Shown piece by piece: positions 5,785 through 15,407 of a stretch of 64,000 nt of DNA. Location of the stretch: positions 11,357 to 75,356 of the forward strand of contig CAVYQS010000016.1 of assembly GCA_963770765.1 (NCBI GenBank), written 5' to 3'. This DNA is from CAVPCY01 sp963770765 (GTDB lineage: Bacteria > Actinomycetota > Coriobacteriia > Anaerosomatales > PHET01). A program made the position numbers and the translations under genes. The notes below the pieces were generated by a model. That model ran no database searches, was not told where the DNA came from, and worked only from the letters and a program-made list of their open reading frames with translations. How positions within the stretch are numbered: position 1 is the stretch's first letter; each line of letters opens with the position of its first letter.

Positions 5785-7455
5785 CTACTCGTCGTGCCTG
5801 CGCTGCCTGAACTGCCGCAACATGATCGAGCCGAAGAGCCACACGCCCACGCCGGCGGCGCACACGAGCGCGAAATCGGCGATGATCTCCATCCACAGGG
5901 GCAGATCCGCGCGGGTGAGCAGCGTGGCGAAGCCCACGACGAAGGCGCTCACCACGAGTGCGAACGCCAGCCGGTCGACCGCCGACTCGACGCGCGACAT
6001 CAGTGGGTCGAATCCGGACGGCCGAACGGTCATGCGCAGGTCGCCGTCGCCCACGCGGCGCAGCGCGCGCGTGACGTTGTCAGGCAGGTTCTGCAGCGCG
6101 CGGGTCGTGCGGCGCACGGTGGAGGCGAACCCTTTCGCGAGCGTCTGTGGTTTGAGCTGCTCCTCCACGATCCGTCGGGCGAAGGGCTGCACCGAGTCCA
6201 CGAAGTGGAAGCGCGGGTCGACTGACGTGCCGAGTGCCTGAAGCGTGGCGAACGTCGTGAGCAGCAGCGCGAACTCGCTCGAGAGCGACAGCCCGCGTTT
6301 GCCGATCAGCGACATCACCTCGACCACGAGCTGCTTGCTGTTCACTTCGTGAAGCTCGAGATCGTAGTACTTGCCTACCAGCAGCCCGACGTCCTTCTGC
6401 AGACCCACGATGTCGACGTCACCGCCGCCCCCGCTGACTTCAAGCAAGATGTCGGTCGCCAGGATGCCGTCCTGCTCGATGATGGCGACGAGCAGGTCCG
6501 CGACCTGGTTGCGCGCCTTGTCGCTCAGGTGGCCGCACCGACCGAAGTCCGTGAAGGCCACTCGACCGTCCGGAAGTGCGAACAGGTTCCCGGGGTGTGG
6601 ATCGGCGTGGTAGAAGCCGTGGATGAAGATCTGCTCGTAGTAGCACACGATGCCTTTGCGCGCCGCTTCGCACCGGTCCACGCCGTGCCGGTCGAGCTCC
6701 TCCAAACGGTTGAAGGCGTAGCCCCTGATGCGCTCCATGGTGAGGACCGTGCTGCTGGTGAGGTCCCAGTACACAGCAGGGAAGTGCACCGAATCGTCGC
6801 CGGCGAACATCGTCGCCAGCTGCTCGGCGTTGCGCGCTTCGTTCACGTAATCACACTCTTCGCGGATGGCCCGAGAGAACTCGTCGACCAAGCCCACCAT
6901 GTCGTACTGGCGCCCGAGGTCCGTGCGTCCCTGGATCCGTCTCGCCTGCGTGCGGAGGATGTCGAGGTCCGCCTCGATGACCTCGTGGATGTCCGGCCGC
7001 TGGACTTTGACCGCGACAGGAGTGCCGTCGGGCAGCTTCGCGAAGTGAACCTGCCCGATACTGGCCGCCGCAGCGGGGACTTCGTCGAACTCCGAGAACA
7101 ACTCGCCGAGCGACCCGGCGAAGGAATCCTCGATCTCGCGCTTGACCTGCTCGAAGTCGAAGGGCGGCATCTCGTCTTGCAGCCGCGCGAGTTCCTCGGC
7201 GTACGAGGCGGGAATCAGGTCAGGGCGGACCGAGAGCATCTGCCCGATCTTGGCGAACGTCGGGCCGAGGCGCTCCATCGTCCTGCGCACCCGCTGCTCG
7301 GGGGTGAAGCTTTCCTCCTCCGCCTTGATGCGCCTTCTGCGAAGGGTCGCGATCCAGGGAGCGCGCATGCCCAATGCATCGACGAAGGTGCCGAAGCCCT
7401 CTTCGACCATGACGCTCACGATGCGGCGGTAGCGCTCGGCTCGGCTGATGGGCAT
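5785..7455 (-). CDS. ubiB: ABC1/UbiB-family atypical kinase
   Basis: A 556-residue protein of the ABC1/ADCK/UbiB family. The kinase-like core carries the family KxGQ element as KIGQMLS, an ATP-site AAASIGQVH, the lysine in PVAVKVQRP, and the metal-binding HADPHPGN and TDFG motifs. Two C-terminal hydrophobic segments anchor it. Family members support quinone biosynthesis or lipid homeostasis, mostly as ATPases. The ATG at 7455 follows GAGAGGA; an upstream TTG is less likely. It stands alone and leftward between rightward units. Confidence 0.92.
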   Translation of the reverse strand: MPISRAERYRRIVSVMVEEGFGTFVDALGMRAPWIATLRRRRIKAEEESFTPEQRVRRTMERLGPTFAKIGQMLSVRPDLIPASYAEELARLQDEMPPFDFEQVKREIEDSFAGSLGELFSEFDEVPAAAASIGQVHFAKLPDGTPVAVKVQRPDIHEVIEADLDILRTQARRIQGRTDLGRQYDMVGLVDEFSRAIREECDYVNEARNAEQLATMFAGDDSVHFPAVYWDLTSSTVLTMERIRGYAFNRLEELDRHGVDRCEAARKGIVCYYEQIFIHGFYHADPHPGNLFALPDGRVAFTDFGRCGHLSDKARNQVADLLVAIIEQDGILATDILLEVSGGGGDVDIVGLQKDVGLLVGKYYDLELHEVNSKQLVVEVMSLIGKRGLSLSSEFALLLTTFATLQALGTSVDPRFHFVDSVQPFARRIVEEQLKPQTLAKGFASTVRRTTRALQNLPDNVTRALRRVGDGDLRMTVRPSGFDPLMSRVESAVDRLAFALVVSAFVVGFATLLTRADLPLWMEIIADFALVCAAGVGVWLFGSIMLRQFRQRRHDE

Positions 7456-7629
7456 GTGCGGTCCTCTCGGCAACGAGGGATCCTGATGACGAGGGTATAC
7501 CCGCGCAGGCCGGTCTGCGATGCGACTGCGGCGGCGTTCGGTGCGGCGGCGGCGTTTGAGGGAACAATTTCCCCATCGGCCGCGTGCGCGGCGTGTGCCG
7601 CCTGCGACACCTCAGGAAGGGTGACCACG

Positions 7630-7983
7630 ATGTCAGACGACGATGTTGCGAAGGAACCCGTGCATGCGGGGGAGCCGGTGGAACGCGATCACGGCGTCCT
7701 GATCGAGGGATCCAAACACGCCGACCTCGCCGACGACGAGGGCCGCGACATCGATATGGGGCAGGACTCCGATCCCGAGCTGTGGAGCAAGCAGCTGCCG
7801 CTCATCGAAGAGGATGAGGACGACGGGATCAAACTCGGCGGGTTCCGAGAGGATCTCATCCCTCGGATCATGGAGGCGATGGGCGACGACGCCGCCGACC
7901 CGCTGCAGGATGCGCCCGGCGGCACCAGTGCGACCGGCAGCACCACCGAACCCGACCACGGAGGCTTCCCCGAGCGGGAGTAA
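7630..7983 (+). CDS. Small acidic hypothetical protein
   Basis: 117 residues starting MSDDDVAKEPV; ATG 7630 follows AGGAAGG by nine bases. It is very acidic, with DELWSKQ-like and EEDEDDG stretches, no membrane segment and a proline/glycine-rich tail. No known domain recognised; such acidic proteins are often disordered. It lies 13 bases before the glutamine amidotransferase gene and is probably co-transcribed with it and the ABC exporter. Confidence 0.75.
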   Translation: MSDDDVAKEPVHAGEPVERDHGVLIEGSKHADLADDEGRDIDMGQDSDPELWSKQLPLIEEDEDDGIKLGGFREDLIPRIMEAMGDDAADPLQDAPGGTSATGSTTEPDHGGFPERE

Positions 7984-7996
7984 GCCAAGGGGACTC

Positions 7997-8707
7997 ATGC
8001 GAATCCACGCGACCATGCACGTTCCCTTCGAAGGTCCGGGCTTGATCGAAGACTGGGCTGCGGTGCGCGGCCTCGAGATCACGCGATCACTCGCCCACAC
8101 CGAGGACCACCCGAGCCTGTCGCAGGGCGATCTGCTCGTCGTGATGGGCGGTCCGATGTCCGCCGACGACGAGGCCGCATCGCCCTGGCTTCCCGCCGAG
8201 AAGCGCGCGGTCGCAGCTGCGCTTGAAGGTGGTGCGAGCGTGCTGGGCATCTGCTTGGGCGCACAGATCCTCGCCGAGGTGCTGGGCGGGACCGTCGAAC
8301 GGAATCCGAGCCAGGAGATCGGCTGGTACCCGGTGCGTGCGGGTGCCGCCGCGGTGGGCGATCCGGTGTTCTCGGCGTTCCCCAAGAAGCTCGTCGTGGG
8401 CCACTGGCACAGTGACACGTTCACGCTGCCCGACGGATCGGTGCAGGTTCTGTCGAGCGACGCGACGGCGAACCAGGCGTTCAGCGCGCTCAATGGCCGC
8501 GCCGTGGGGCTGCAGTTCCACCTCGAATGGAGCCAGCGCGCGCTCGCCGAGCTGATCGCGCGGTGCGGCGAGGAGATCAAGCCCGGCGGCGAGCACGTCA
8601 CCGCCGCCTCGGCGATGCTGGCGGCGGCGCCGACGCACATCCCCGCCTGCCGAGAAGCGCTCTTCGGGCTGTTGGACCGCATGACGGCTCTCGGGAGAGA
8701 GGCCTGA
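7997..8707 (+). CDS. Class I glutamine amidotransferase (GMP synthase-like domain)
   Basis: A 236-residue stand-alone GATase1 domain. The nucleophile elbow GICLGAQ and the His-Glu pair in LQFHLEW are intact, and MGGPMS matches the family oxyanion region. Such proteins hydrolyse glutamine or gamma-glutamyl compounds; the physiological substrate is not predictable from sequence. It overlaps the ABC ATPase start (TGATG), so it is translationally coupled to the exporter genes. Confidence 0.9.
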   Translation: MRIHATMHVPFEGPGLIEDWAAVRGLEITRSLAHTEDHPSLSQGDLLVVMGGPMSADDEAASPWLPAEKRAVAAALEGGASVLGICLGAQILAEVLGGTVERNPSQEIGWYPVRAGAAAVGDPVFSAFPKKLVVGHWHSDTFTLPDGSVQVLSSDATANQAFSALNGRAVGLQFHLEWSQRALAELIARCGEEIKPGGEHVTAASAMLAAAPTHIPACREALFGLLDRMTALGREA

Positions 8708-9732
8708 TGGCGGCCATGGTGGAGGCGAGCGGGCTCGTCAAACGCTTCGGCGAGCTCACCGCCGTGGACGACGTCAGCTTCTCGATCGAAGAGGGCGAGA
8801 TCTACGGGCTGCTCGGTCCCAACGGTGCCGGCAAGACCACGATCATCTCGATGATCTCCTGTCTGTTGGCTCCCGATGAGGGCGACGCGACGATCGCAGG
8901 TCACAGCGTCCGTCACGACTCGCTGGGCGTGCGCGCGGCGTTGGGCGTGGTACCCCAGGAGATAGCGCTGTACCCGACGTTGACCGCAGCGGAGAACCTG
9001 CGGTTCTGGGGCCGGATGTACGGGCTGGGCGGTGCGGCGCTCGACGACGCGATCGCTTACGGACTCGCGATGGCGGGGCTCGAGGACAAGGCGAAGGTGC
9101 GCGTGGAGACGTTCTCCGGTGGCATGAAGCGGCGGATCAACATCGCCGCAGGTATCCTGCACCGGCCCCAGGTGCTGCTGATGGACGAGCCCACGGTGGG
9201 TATCGACCCTCAGAGCCGCAACCACATCCTCGACACGGTGCGTGACCTCAACCACGAAGGCATGACGGTGGTCTACACGAGCCACTACATGGAGGAGGTC
9301 GAGGCGCTGTGCGACCGCATCGCGATCGTCGACCATGGCCGCGTGATCGCGTTGGGAACCCTCGAGGAACTCCGCGCGCTGGTGGGCGACGAGGACCGCA
9401 TCCGGATCGCGCTCGATGAGGAGACGCCGGCACCGCTGCACGATGAGTCGGAGGCGGAGCACGACGCTGGAGACGTCGAGGAAGAGGTGGCCGCTTCCCA
9501 CTCGCCCGAGGCGCTCGCGGCACTCGATGCGGTGCGTGCGCTCGACGGCGTGAGCCGCGCGGAGTTCCTGGGCTCGACGCTTGAAGCGCTCGTACCGGAT
9601 GCCGCCGCGGTTCTTGGCGGGGTGGTCGAAGCCATCGGGCGCTCCGGAGCGCACCTGCGTTCCGTCGAGATCGTCGAGCCCGACCTGGAGAGCGTCTTCC
9701 TCCACCTCACGGGCCGAGGGCTGCGCGACTGA
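8707..9732 (+). CDS. ABC-2 type exporter ATP-binding protein
   Basis: 341 residues. Walker A GPNGAGKTT, signature FSGGMKRR, Walker B VLLMDEPT and the switch histidine in YTSHYM are all present. The C-terminal extension (about 230-341) contains an acidic linker and a domain typical of drug/antibiotic exporter ATPases. First of three overlapping genes with two ABC-2 permeases; together they form a complete exporter of the daunorubicin/NatA class. Substrate unknown. Confidence 0.95.
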   Translation: MAAMVEASGLVKRFGELTAVDDVSFSIEEGEIYGLLGPNGAGKTTIISMISCLLAPDEGDATIAGHSVRHDSLGVRAALGVVPQEIALYPTLTAAENLRFWGRMYGLGGAALDDAIAYGLAMAGLEDKAKVRVETFSGGMKRRINIAAGILHRPQVLLMDEPTVGIDPQSRNHILDTVRDLNHEGMTVVYTSHYMEEVEALCDRIAIVDHGRVIALGTLEELRALVGDEDRIRIALDEETPAPLHDESEAEHDAGDVEEEVAASHSPEALAALDAVRALDGVSRAEFLGSTLEALVPDAAAVLGGVVEAIGRSGAHLRSVEIVEPDLESVFLHLTGRGLRD

Positions 9733-10973
9733 TGTCGCGACCGTGGCACATCGCGGTCAAGGACCTCATGGTCTGGGTCCGCGACCCGGCTGCGATGGGT
9801 GTGCTGCTGGGGATGCCGGTCGTCCTCATCTTCATCCTGGGTTCGGCCCTGGGTGGCGTGGCCGATGGCGGCGGCGCCATCAAGGTCGGTGTCGTCGACC
9901 TGTCGCGCGCCAGGACCACCGCCGCCGGGACAGAGCTGCCGCCCTCCGACGAGCTGGTCTCGGCACTGGTCGACTCCGAGCGCATCGCCGACCTGTTCGA
10001 GATCGAGGTGCTGGGTTCCGAGCGGGCTGCGCGCGAGCTCGTTCGGGCGGGGACGCTGTCCGCCGCGCTCGTGGTTCCGGCCGGCTTCGACGAGGACGTG
10101 GCCAGCGGGCGCAGCGTCGATCTCATCGTGCTGAAGGACCCGGGAAGCGAGACCGGCGCGGGGATATGGGAGACGGTCGTGACGTCGTTCGCGGCTCGGT
10201 TCTCGGCGGCGTCGGTGAGCGTGCAGACCGTCGTCGAGACGGTGCAGCGAGGCAACCCGGCTGCGCTGGCCACCGGCGGTGGGGCGCTGGTGGGCCGGGC
10301 GGTCGAGGCGGTCACCGCCGACGACGCGCTCGACGGCGTGGACGTGATCGACGACCAGGCCAGCGACGTCACGCACGTCACGGCGATCGACTACTACGGG
10401 CTGTCGATGGTCTCGATGTTCCTGATGTTCGGCGCGATGTTCGGAGCCTTCTCCACCATCCGAGAGAACCGCGAACAGACGATGAACCGCATGCTGACCA
10501 CCCCCTCGCCGAGAAGCGCGATCGTCGCGGGCAAGATGTTCTCGGTGTTCGTGCTGGGCATGGCGCAGTTCACGTTGCTCTACGTCTTCACGCGCTTCGT
10601 CTTCGGCGTCGAGTGGGGTGGCGACTGGGTGGCCACGATGGTGGTCGCCGCCGCTGAGATGCTCGCCGTCACCGGGTTGGCGACCCTGATCGCGTCGGTG
10701 GCACGCAGCGAGCGGGCTGCCGGCGGTATCGGTCCGCTGGTGGTCCAGATCCAGGCACTCATCGGCGGCGCGTTCTTCACGATCGCCGTGCTTCCCGAGT
10801 GGGTCCAGCCCATCCGGTACTTCTCGGTGGTCGGGTGGACGATGGAGGCGTGGACCGCTATCCAGGTGCGCGGGGCGGGCGTGGGCGATGTGATGGGGCC
10901 GGTGGCGGCTCTTCTGGGGATCGCCGGCGTTCTGTTCGCCGTAGGCGTGTGGCGGACCGAGGCGTTGCGATGA
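9732..10973 (+). CDS. ABC-2 type exporter permease (first)
   Basis: 413 residues with the ABC-2 permease plan: one N-terminal helix, a large extracytoplasmic domain (about 45-220) and five C-terminal helices. REQTMNRML and SPRSAIV match the cytoplasmic coupling helix. Start overlaps the ATPase stop (TGATG). Confidence 0.93.
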   Translation: MSRPWHIAVKDLMVWVRDPAAMGVLLGMPVVLIFILGSALGGVADGGGAIKVGVVDLSRARTTAAGTELPPSDELVSALVDSERIADLFEIEVLGSERAARELVRAGTLSAALVVPAGFDEDVASGRSVDLIVLKDPGSETGAGIWETVVTSFAARFSAASVSVQTVVETVQRGNPAALATGGGALVGRAVEAVTADDALDGVDVIDDQASDVTHVTAIDYYGLSMVSMFLMFGAMFGAFSTIRENREQTMNRMLTTPSPRSAIVAGKMFSVFVLGMAQFTLLYVFTRFVFGVEWGGDWVATMVVAAAEMLAVTGLATLIASVARSERAAGGIGPLVVQIQALIGGAFFTIAVLPEWVQPIRYFSVVGWTMEAWTAIQVRGAGVGDVMGPVAALLGIAGVLFAVGVWRTEALR

Positions 10974-12151
10974 AGCGCGTCTGGGCCATGGCGAGCCTCA
11001 ACCTGCTGCAGATATTCCGGGATCGCTCCGAGCTGGTGAGCATCATCGGGCTTCCCCTGATGCTCACGTGGGTCTTCGGTGCGGCGTTCGGCGCTGGTGG
11101 CGCCGGTCGAGCCCTGGTGGTGCCCGTGGCAGACCTCGATAGGAGCGTCTACTCGGCTCGCGTGGTCAGCGCCATCGATGAGCCCGAGGCCTACGAGAGC
11201 CTGAAGGTGAGCGAGTCGGCCGCACGGCAGCTGGTCGCCGACGGCCAGGCCTCGGTTGCGGTCATCGTGCCCGTGGGCTTCGGAGCGCGGCTGGAGGACG
11301 ACGAGGTGGCTCGCGTGTACGTGGTGCGCGACCCCGGCTCGTCGAACGCTCAGGCGGTCGTACAGATCGTCGAAGGTGCGGCCACGCGGATCGCGGCCAA
11401 CGCCGAGGCGGCGCGCGTCGCCGCCGGGGCGCTTCACGGCACAGCGGAGTTCTCGAGCCTGTTCGAGTACGCCGACGACTTCTGGTCACCGGACCCTCCG
11501 GTGGGCGTCGAGTCGCGGGTCGTGCTGGCGACCACCGCCCGCGCGAACGAGCTCGATGCTCCGGCCAACACCCAGTACTCACTCGGCTTCACCGTGTTCT
11601 TCGTCCTGATGATCGCGCTGGGCAGCGCTGGCGGCATCTTGGAGGAGCGAGAGATCGGGACGCTCCGACGGCTGCTCGCGACCCCGGTTCGTCGTGCTCA
11701 GGTGCTCATGGGAAAGACGCTCGGAGTCGCGCTCGTAGCGGGCTTCGAGGCGGCGCTGCTCGTCGGCTTCGGCGCGGTCGTCTTCGGCGTGCCGTGGGGG
11801 AGTGACCCGCTGCCCGTGGCACTGGTGCTGCTGGCCCTCGTGCTCGCTTCGACGGGGCTGGGGGTGATGATCTCGGCTCTCGTGCGCACACGCTCCCAGA
11901 TGTCGGCTATCGCGCCGGTGTTGTCCACGGCGCTCGCGATGCTCGGCGGATGCTACTGGCCGATCGAGATCACGAGCCCGTTCATGCAGCGGATCGCCCT
12001 GCTCACGCCCACGGGATGGGCGATGATGGCACTCAAGGACGTCGTCGCTCGGGGCATGGGCGTGGAGGCGGTCGTGCTTCCCGTGGCGGTGTTGCTCACG
12101 TTCGGCGTCGTCTGCCTCGCGGTTGGGATCCCGCGCCTCAAGTTGGAGTGA
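10970..12151 (+). CDS. ABC-2 type exporter permease (second)
   Basis: 393 residues with the same plan as the preceding permease and clearly related: N-terminal helix, soluble domain, then five helices with EREIGTLRRLLATPV. The ATG overlaps the previous stop by four bases. Two non-identical permeases suggest a heterodimeric channel. Confidence 0.93.
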   Translation: MKRVWAMASLNLLQIFRDRSELVSIIGLPLMLTWVFGAAFGAGGAGRALVVPVADLDRSVYSARVVSAIDEPEAYESLKVSESAARQLVADGQASVAVIVPVGFGARLEDDEVARVYVVRDPGSSNAQAVVQIVEGAATRIAANAEAARVAAGALHGTAEFSSLFEYADDFWSPDPPVGVESRVVLATTARANELDAPANTQYSLGFTVFFVLMIALGSAGGILEEREIGTLRRLLATPVRRAQVLMGKTLGVALVAGFEAALLVGFGAVVFGVPWGSDPLPVALVLLALVLASTGLGVMISALVRTRSQMSAIAPVLSTALAMLGGCYWPIEITSPFMQRIALLTPTGWAMMALKDVVARGMGVEAVVLPVAVLLTFGVVCLAVGIPRLKLE

Positions 12152-12230
12152 GGCCCCCGGTCCGCCGGCCCGTCATGAGCGCGTCGGTTTCGGATACTCG
12201 CCGACGCCGCACTTCCGATACGATGCACCG

Positions 12231-13184
12231 ATGACACCTCAGAAGACCGCTCCTTCCACCTGGATCGCGCTGGCCATCGCACTGTTGCTGTGGGCCTCGG
12301 CGTTTCCGGGCATCCGAGCAGGCATGGCACCCCTGGGTGGCACACCCGGACCCGACGGCTACGGCCCCGCCCAGCTCGCACTTCTGCGCTTCGGCACCGC
12401 CTCGCTGGTGCTGGCGGTGTACGCGCTCGCAACGCGCATGCGGCCGCCGGCGAGGCAGGACCTGGGCAGGGTCGTGCTCGCGGGGCTTCTCGGCATCACG
12501 ATCTACCACCTGGCGCTCAACTTCGGCGAGCGCACCGTGGAGTCGGGAGCCGCGGCCCTGCTGATCTCGCTGTCACCGGTGATAACGGCGCTGCTCTCCA
12601 CGCGCTTCTTGGGGGAGCGGCTCGCCCCGTGGGGGTGGGTGGGAATCGGCATCTCGTTCACCGGCGCCCTGCTCGTCGCGCTCGGCGAGGGCGAGGGCGG
12701 GTTCTCTCTCGACCCCGGAGCGCTGCTGATCCTCGTCGCAACGGTGTCGACGTCGCTGTACTTCCTGGTGAGCAAGCCCGGGCTGACGCGATACTCGGCG
12801 ACCGAGTTCACGTCGTACGCCATCTGGGCGGGCACGCTCCCGCTGCTGCTGTTCGCTCCCTCCCTGCTCTCACAGATGCGGACCGCACCGGCCGCCGCCA
12901 CGACCGCCGGCGTCTATCTGGGCATCTTCCCCGGCGCGATCGCGTACGTGCTGTGGGGCTACGGCCTGTCCAAGATGCCCGCGAGCCGTGTCTCGGCGTT
13001 CCTGTACCTGCAGCCGGTCAACGCCGCGCTCATCGCGTGGTGGTGGTTGGGCGAGATCCCCGGCATAGCGGTGGTGGCGGGAGGCCTGCTCTCGATCGTG
13101 GGCGTGGTGCTCGTGAACACCCTCGGCCAGCACCGGCCGCCCGCAGGCGCGATCGAGCTTGCCGAGGAGGCCCCGCACGCCTGA
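12231..13184 (+). CDS. EamA/DMT-family transporter
   Basis: 317 residues, about ten membrane helices in two EamA repeats, with WASAFPGIRAG at the start of repeat one and YVLWGYGLS in repeat two. The family exports amino acids or metabolites. No Shine-Dalgarno precedes the ATG, suggesting a leaderless or weakly translated message. Confidence 0.92.
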   Translation: MTPQKTAPSTWIALAIALLLWASAFPGIRAGMAPLGGTPGPDGYGPAQLALLRFGTASLVLAVYALATRMRPPARQDLGRVVLAGLLGITIYHLALNFGERTVESGAAALLISLSPVITALLSTRFLGERLAPWGWVGIGISFTGALLVALGEGEGGFSLDPGALLILVATVSTSLYFLVSKPGLTRYSATEFTSYAIWAGTLPLLLFAPSLLSQMRTAPAAATTAGVYLGIFPGAIAYVLWGYGLSKMPASRVSAFLYLQPVNAALIAWWWLGEIPGIAVVAGGLLSIVGVVLVNTLGQHRPPAGAIELAEEAPHA

Positions 13185-13194
13185 CCCGCAACCG

Positions 13195-13467
13195 CTACCG
13201 GATCTCGAACCCCACGAGCCCTTCGGGCTTCTCGGCGGTCTCGTCGAATGAGGTCACAAGCGCGCGCTCGGGGCCGGTCCGCGTCCACTCCACCGCGTGG
13301 GCGACCTTGTCGGCCGGTCCCTCGAAGACCGCTTCAACGCCGCCATCGGCGCGGTTGAGCACCCAGCCGGAGACCTCTTGGCCGGCGGCCATCCGCCGAG
13401 TCGACTCGCGGAACCACACGCCCTGAACGCGACCGTGAACCACGACCCTGGCGCGCACGTCGCCCAC
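13195..13467 (-). CDS. acyP: Acylphosphatase
   Basis: A 90-residue acylphosphatase hydrolysing carboxyl-phosphate bonds. The phosphate loop VHGRVQGVWFR with its arginine, and the downstream asparagine in GWVLNRADGGVEAVFEG, are intact. Full length for the family. It converges with the DMT transporter gene. Confidence 0.95.
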   Translation of the reverse strand: MGDVRARVVVHGRVQGVWFRESTRRMAAGQEVSGWVLNRADGGVEAVFEGPADKVAHAVEWTRTGPERALVTSFDETAEKPEGLVGFEIR

Positions 13468-13532
13468 GCTGTAACCTCCGTCAGAACCGACCCGTGGGTA
13501 TAGTAGATACGTCCCCGAAAGGAGCGCGGCTC

Positions 13533-13922
13533 ATGCCCATCGTGCGCATCGATATCGAGTCCGGCAAGTCGACCGCGTACAAGCGCGCGATCCTCAACGG
13601 GGTGCGCGAGGCGCTCACCGGCGCGCTGGGTGTTCCCGACGACCGCGTCATGCAACGCATCATCGAGACGCCGGGCGAGGATATCGACACCACCGAGGTG
13701 AAGTCCGACCGACTCACCATCATCGAGCTCTCGATGCTGCCGCGTTCGAGCGAGCTGAAGGAGGCGGTCTACCGCGAGATCGCCAGCAAGCTCGGCTTCG
13801 ACCCCGGACTCTCCGAGCACGACCTGGTGGTGATCGTGAACGACCCCGCCGCGGAGTGCTTCTTCCTCAACGGCGCGATGCAGTGCACACCGGGATCCGG
13901 CACCACCGAGGAGGCTGAGTGA
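13533..13922 (+). CDS. Tautomerase-family protein
   Basis: 129 residues beginning MPIVRIDIESGKS; after removal of Met the Pro-1 required as catalytic base in the tautomerase (4-oxalocrotonate tautomerase/MIF) family is exposed. Longer than the minimal 62-residue form and resembling the putative tautomerase subgroup. ATG follows AAAGGAG. Overlaps the next gene by four bases (GTGA). Confidence 0.85.
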   Translation: MPIVRIDIESGKSTAYKRAILNGVREALTGALGVPDDRVMQRIIETPGEDIDTTEVKSDRLTIIELSMLPRSSELKEAVYREIASKLGFDPGLSEHDLVVIVNDPAAECFFLNGAMQCTPGSGTTEEAE

Positions 13923-14599
13923 GCACCACGGCCGCAGCGAAGCCATCGAGCAAGAAGGTTCGGGTTGTCCGCGACTACACGCTGGGCGAGGAGATCGCCA
14001 ACAGCGTGATCCACGGGCTCGGCATCGGGCTGTCGGTCGCGGCGCTCGTGATCCTCGTCGCGTTCGCGGTGCTCGCGCATGACCCGTACAAGCTCGCCAG
14101 CGCCATCGTGTTCGGCGTCGCGCTCGTGCTCGAGTACACAGCGTCGACGCTCTACCACAGCTTCCCCCAGCCCAGGGTCAAGCACATCTTCAAGATATTC
14201 GACCACTGTGGGATCTACCTGCTCATCGCCGGCACCTACACCCCGTTTTGCCTGGTCACGCTGCGTGATGCGAACGGCTGGATGCTGTTCTGGGTCATCT
14301 GGAGCCTCGCGCTCATCGGCATCGCCGCCGAGGCGTTCTGGACGTATCGCCCGCGGTGGCTGTCGGCCGTCGTCTATCTGGGCATGGGCTGGATGGTCGT
14401 GCTTTCGTTCGGCCCGCTCGTCGCGAACCTGGATCCCGCCGGCATCTGGTTGCTGGTCGCGGGTGGTCTGGCCTACACGCTGGGCACCGTCTTCTACGTC
14501 ATGAAGAGCGTGAAGTACATGCACGCCGTGTGGCACGTCTGGGTACTCATCGGCAGCACATGCCACTTCCTGGCGGTGCTCCTGTTCGTCATCAAGTAG
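13919..14599 (+). CDS. Hemolysin III / PAQR-family membrane protein
   Basis: 226 residues, seven membrane helices. Hallmarks are NSVIHGLG near the start, STLYHSF, the FDHCGIYLLIAGTYTPF block and a C-terminal HAVWHVWVL. These His/Asp residues form the metal site of the PAQR/YqfA superfamily. GTG start overlapping the previous stop. Confidence 0.93.
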   Translation: MSTTAAAKPSSKKVRVVRDYTLGEEIANSVIHGLGIGLSVAALVILVAFAVLAHDPYKLASAIVFGVALVLEYTASTLYHSFPQPRVKHIFKIFDHCGIYLLIAGTYTPFCLVTLRDANGWMLFWVIWSLALIGIAAEAFWTYRPRWLSAVVYLGMGWMVVLSFGPLVANLDPAGIWLLVAGGLAYTLGTVFYVMKSVKYMHAVWHVWVLIGSTCHFLAVLLFVIK

Positions 14600-14613
14600 C
14601 CGGCGACGTCGCC

Positions 14614-15327
14614 TCAGAAGCTGCGACCGACGCCGAACTCGGCGTCGTTGCTGTAACCGCGACTCTCCCAGTAGCCCTTGAAGTTCGCGTCGTCCGAGAC
14701 CTCGATGCTGGTGACCCACTTCGCCCACTTGTACCCGTACTTGTCTTCGGCGACCACCTGGAACGGGTAGCCCCGCTCGGTGGGGAGGTCGATGCCGTTC
14801 ATCTTGTACGCGAGCAGCAGGTCGCGATCGACCACGGTCTTGAGCGGCAGCGAGGTCGAGTAGCCGTCGTAACAGCGGAAGATCACGACCTTCGCGTTGG
14901 TGTTGTAGCCGGCTTGCTCGAGCAGGTCGACGAGGCGAACGCCTTCCCACAAGATGTCGACGCTCCAGCCTTCGATGCAGTTGAGCGTGACGACCTTCCG
15001 GAAGGTCTCCCGGTCGATGACCTGGTCGTACGTGAGGCTCGTCGGCTTGTCGACCTCGCCTTCGATGCGCAGGCGGTAGCCCTCGATCGCGACGGTCTGA
15101 GGCCCCTTGATCGAGTTCTCCCGGAAGTCGTCGACCGACCCGAGCTTCTTCCCTTCGTACTCTCGCACCTCGACGGCGTCCAGAGTCGCCGCATCGCCAC
15201 CGGCGGAGTCGGGCGCGCTGGGCGACACCTGAGGGGCCGCGGAGCATCCCGCCATCAGGATCGCCACGAACGCGAAAGAGACCATGCCGAGCGTGACCCT
15301 GCCGCCTGTCCCGCGTCCGAGCTCCAT
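14614..15327 (-). CDS. Molybdopterin-dependent oxidoreductase, lipoprotein (SuoX/YedY-fold)
   Basis: 237 residues with a lipoprotein signal (FVAILMAGC), so the enzyme is anchored outside the membrane. The oxidoreductase molybdopterin-binding domain shows the cysteine metal ligand in TLNCIEGW and the family motifs RGYPFQVV and GYKWAKWV. It is short and lacks the C-terminal dimerisation domain of sulfite oxidases. ATG 15327 follows GGGAG. It is divergent from a flavin/NAD reductase gene 80 bases away, a possible electron-transfer partner. A Mo/W supply system lies at 59.5-63.2 kb. Confidence 0.9.
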   Translation of the reverse strand: MELGRGTGGRVTLGMVSFAFVAILMAGCSAAPQVSPSAPDSAGGDAATLDAVEVREYEGKKLGSVDDFRENSIKGPQTVAIEGYRLRIEGEVDKPTSLTYDQVIDRETFRKVVTLNCIEGWSVDILWEGVRLVDLLEQAGYNTNAKVVIFRCYDGYSTSLPLKTVVDRDLLLAYKMNGIDLPTERGYPFQVVAEDKYGYKWAKWVTSIEVSDDANFKGYWESRGYSNDAEFGVGRSF

Positions 15328-15407
15328 GCCGCGCTCCCGTCGTTCAGCGTCGTGCGGGCGTGCCTGCATGGGGTATGTTCCCGTCGACCGACACATCAGG
15401 AGGGGCT

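Noticed and set aside
7633..9705. 690-codon frame on the reverse strand
   Set aside because: Antisense to the intact glutamine amidotransferase and ABC ATPase; high-GC shadow with no domain.
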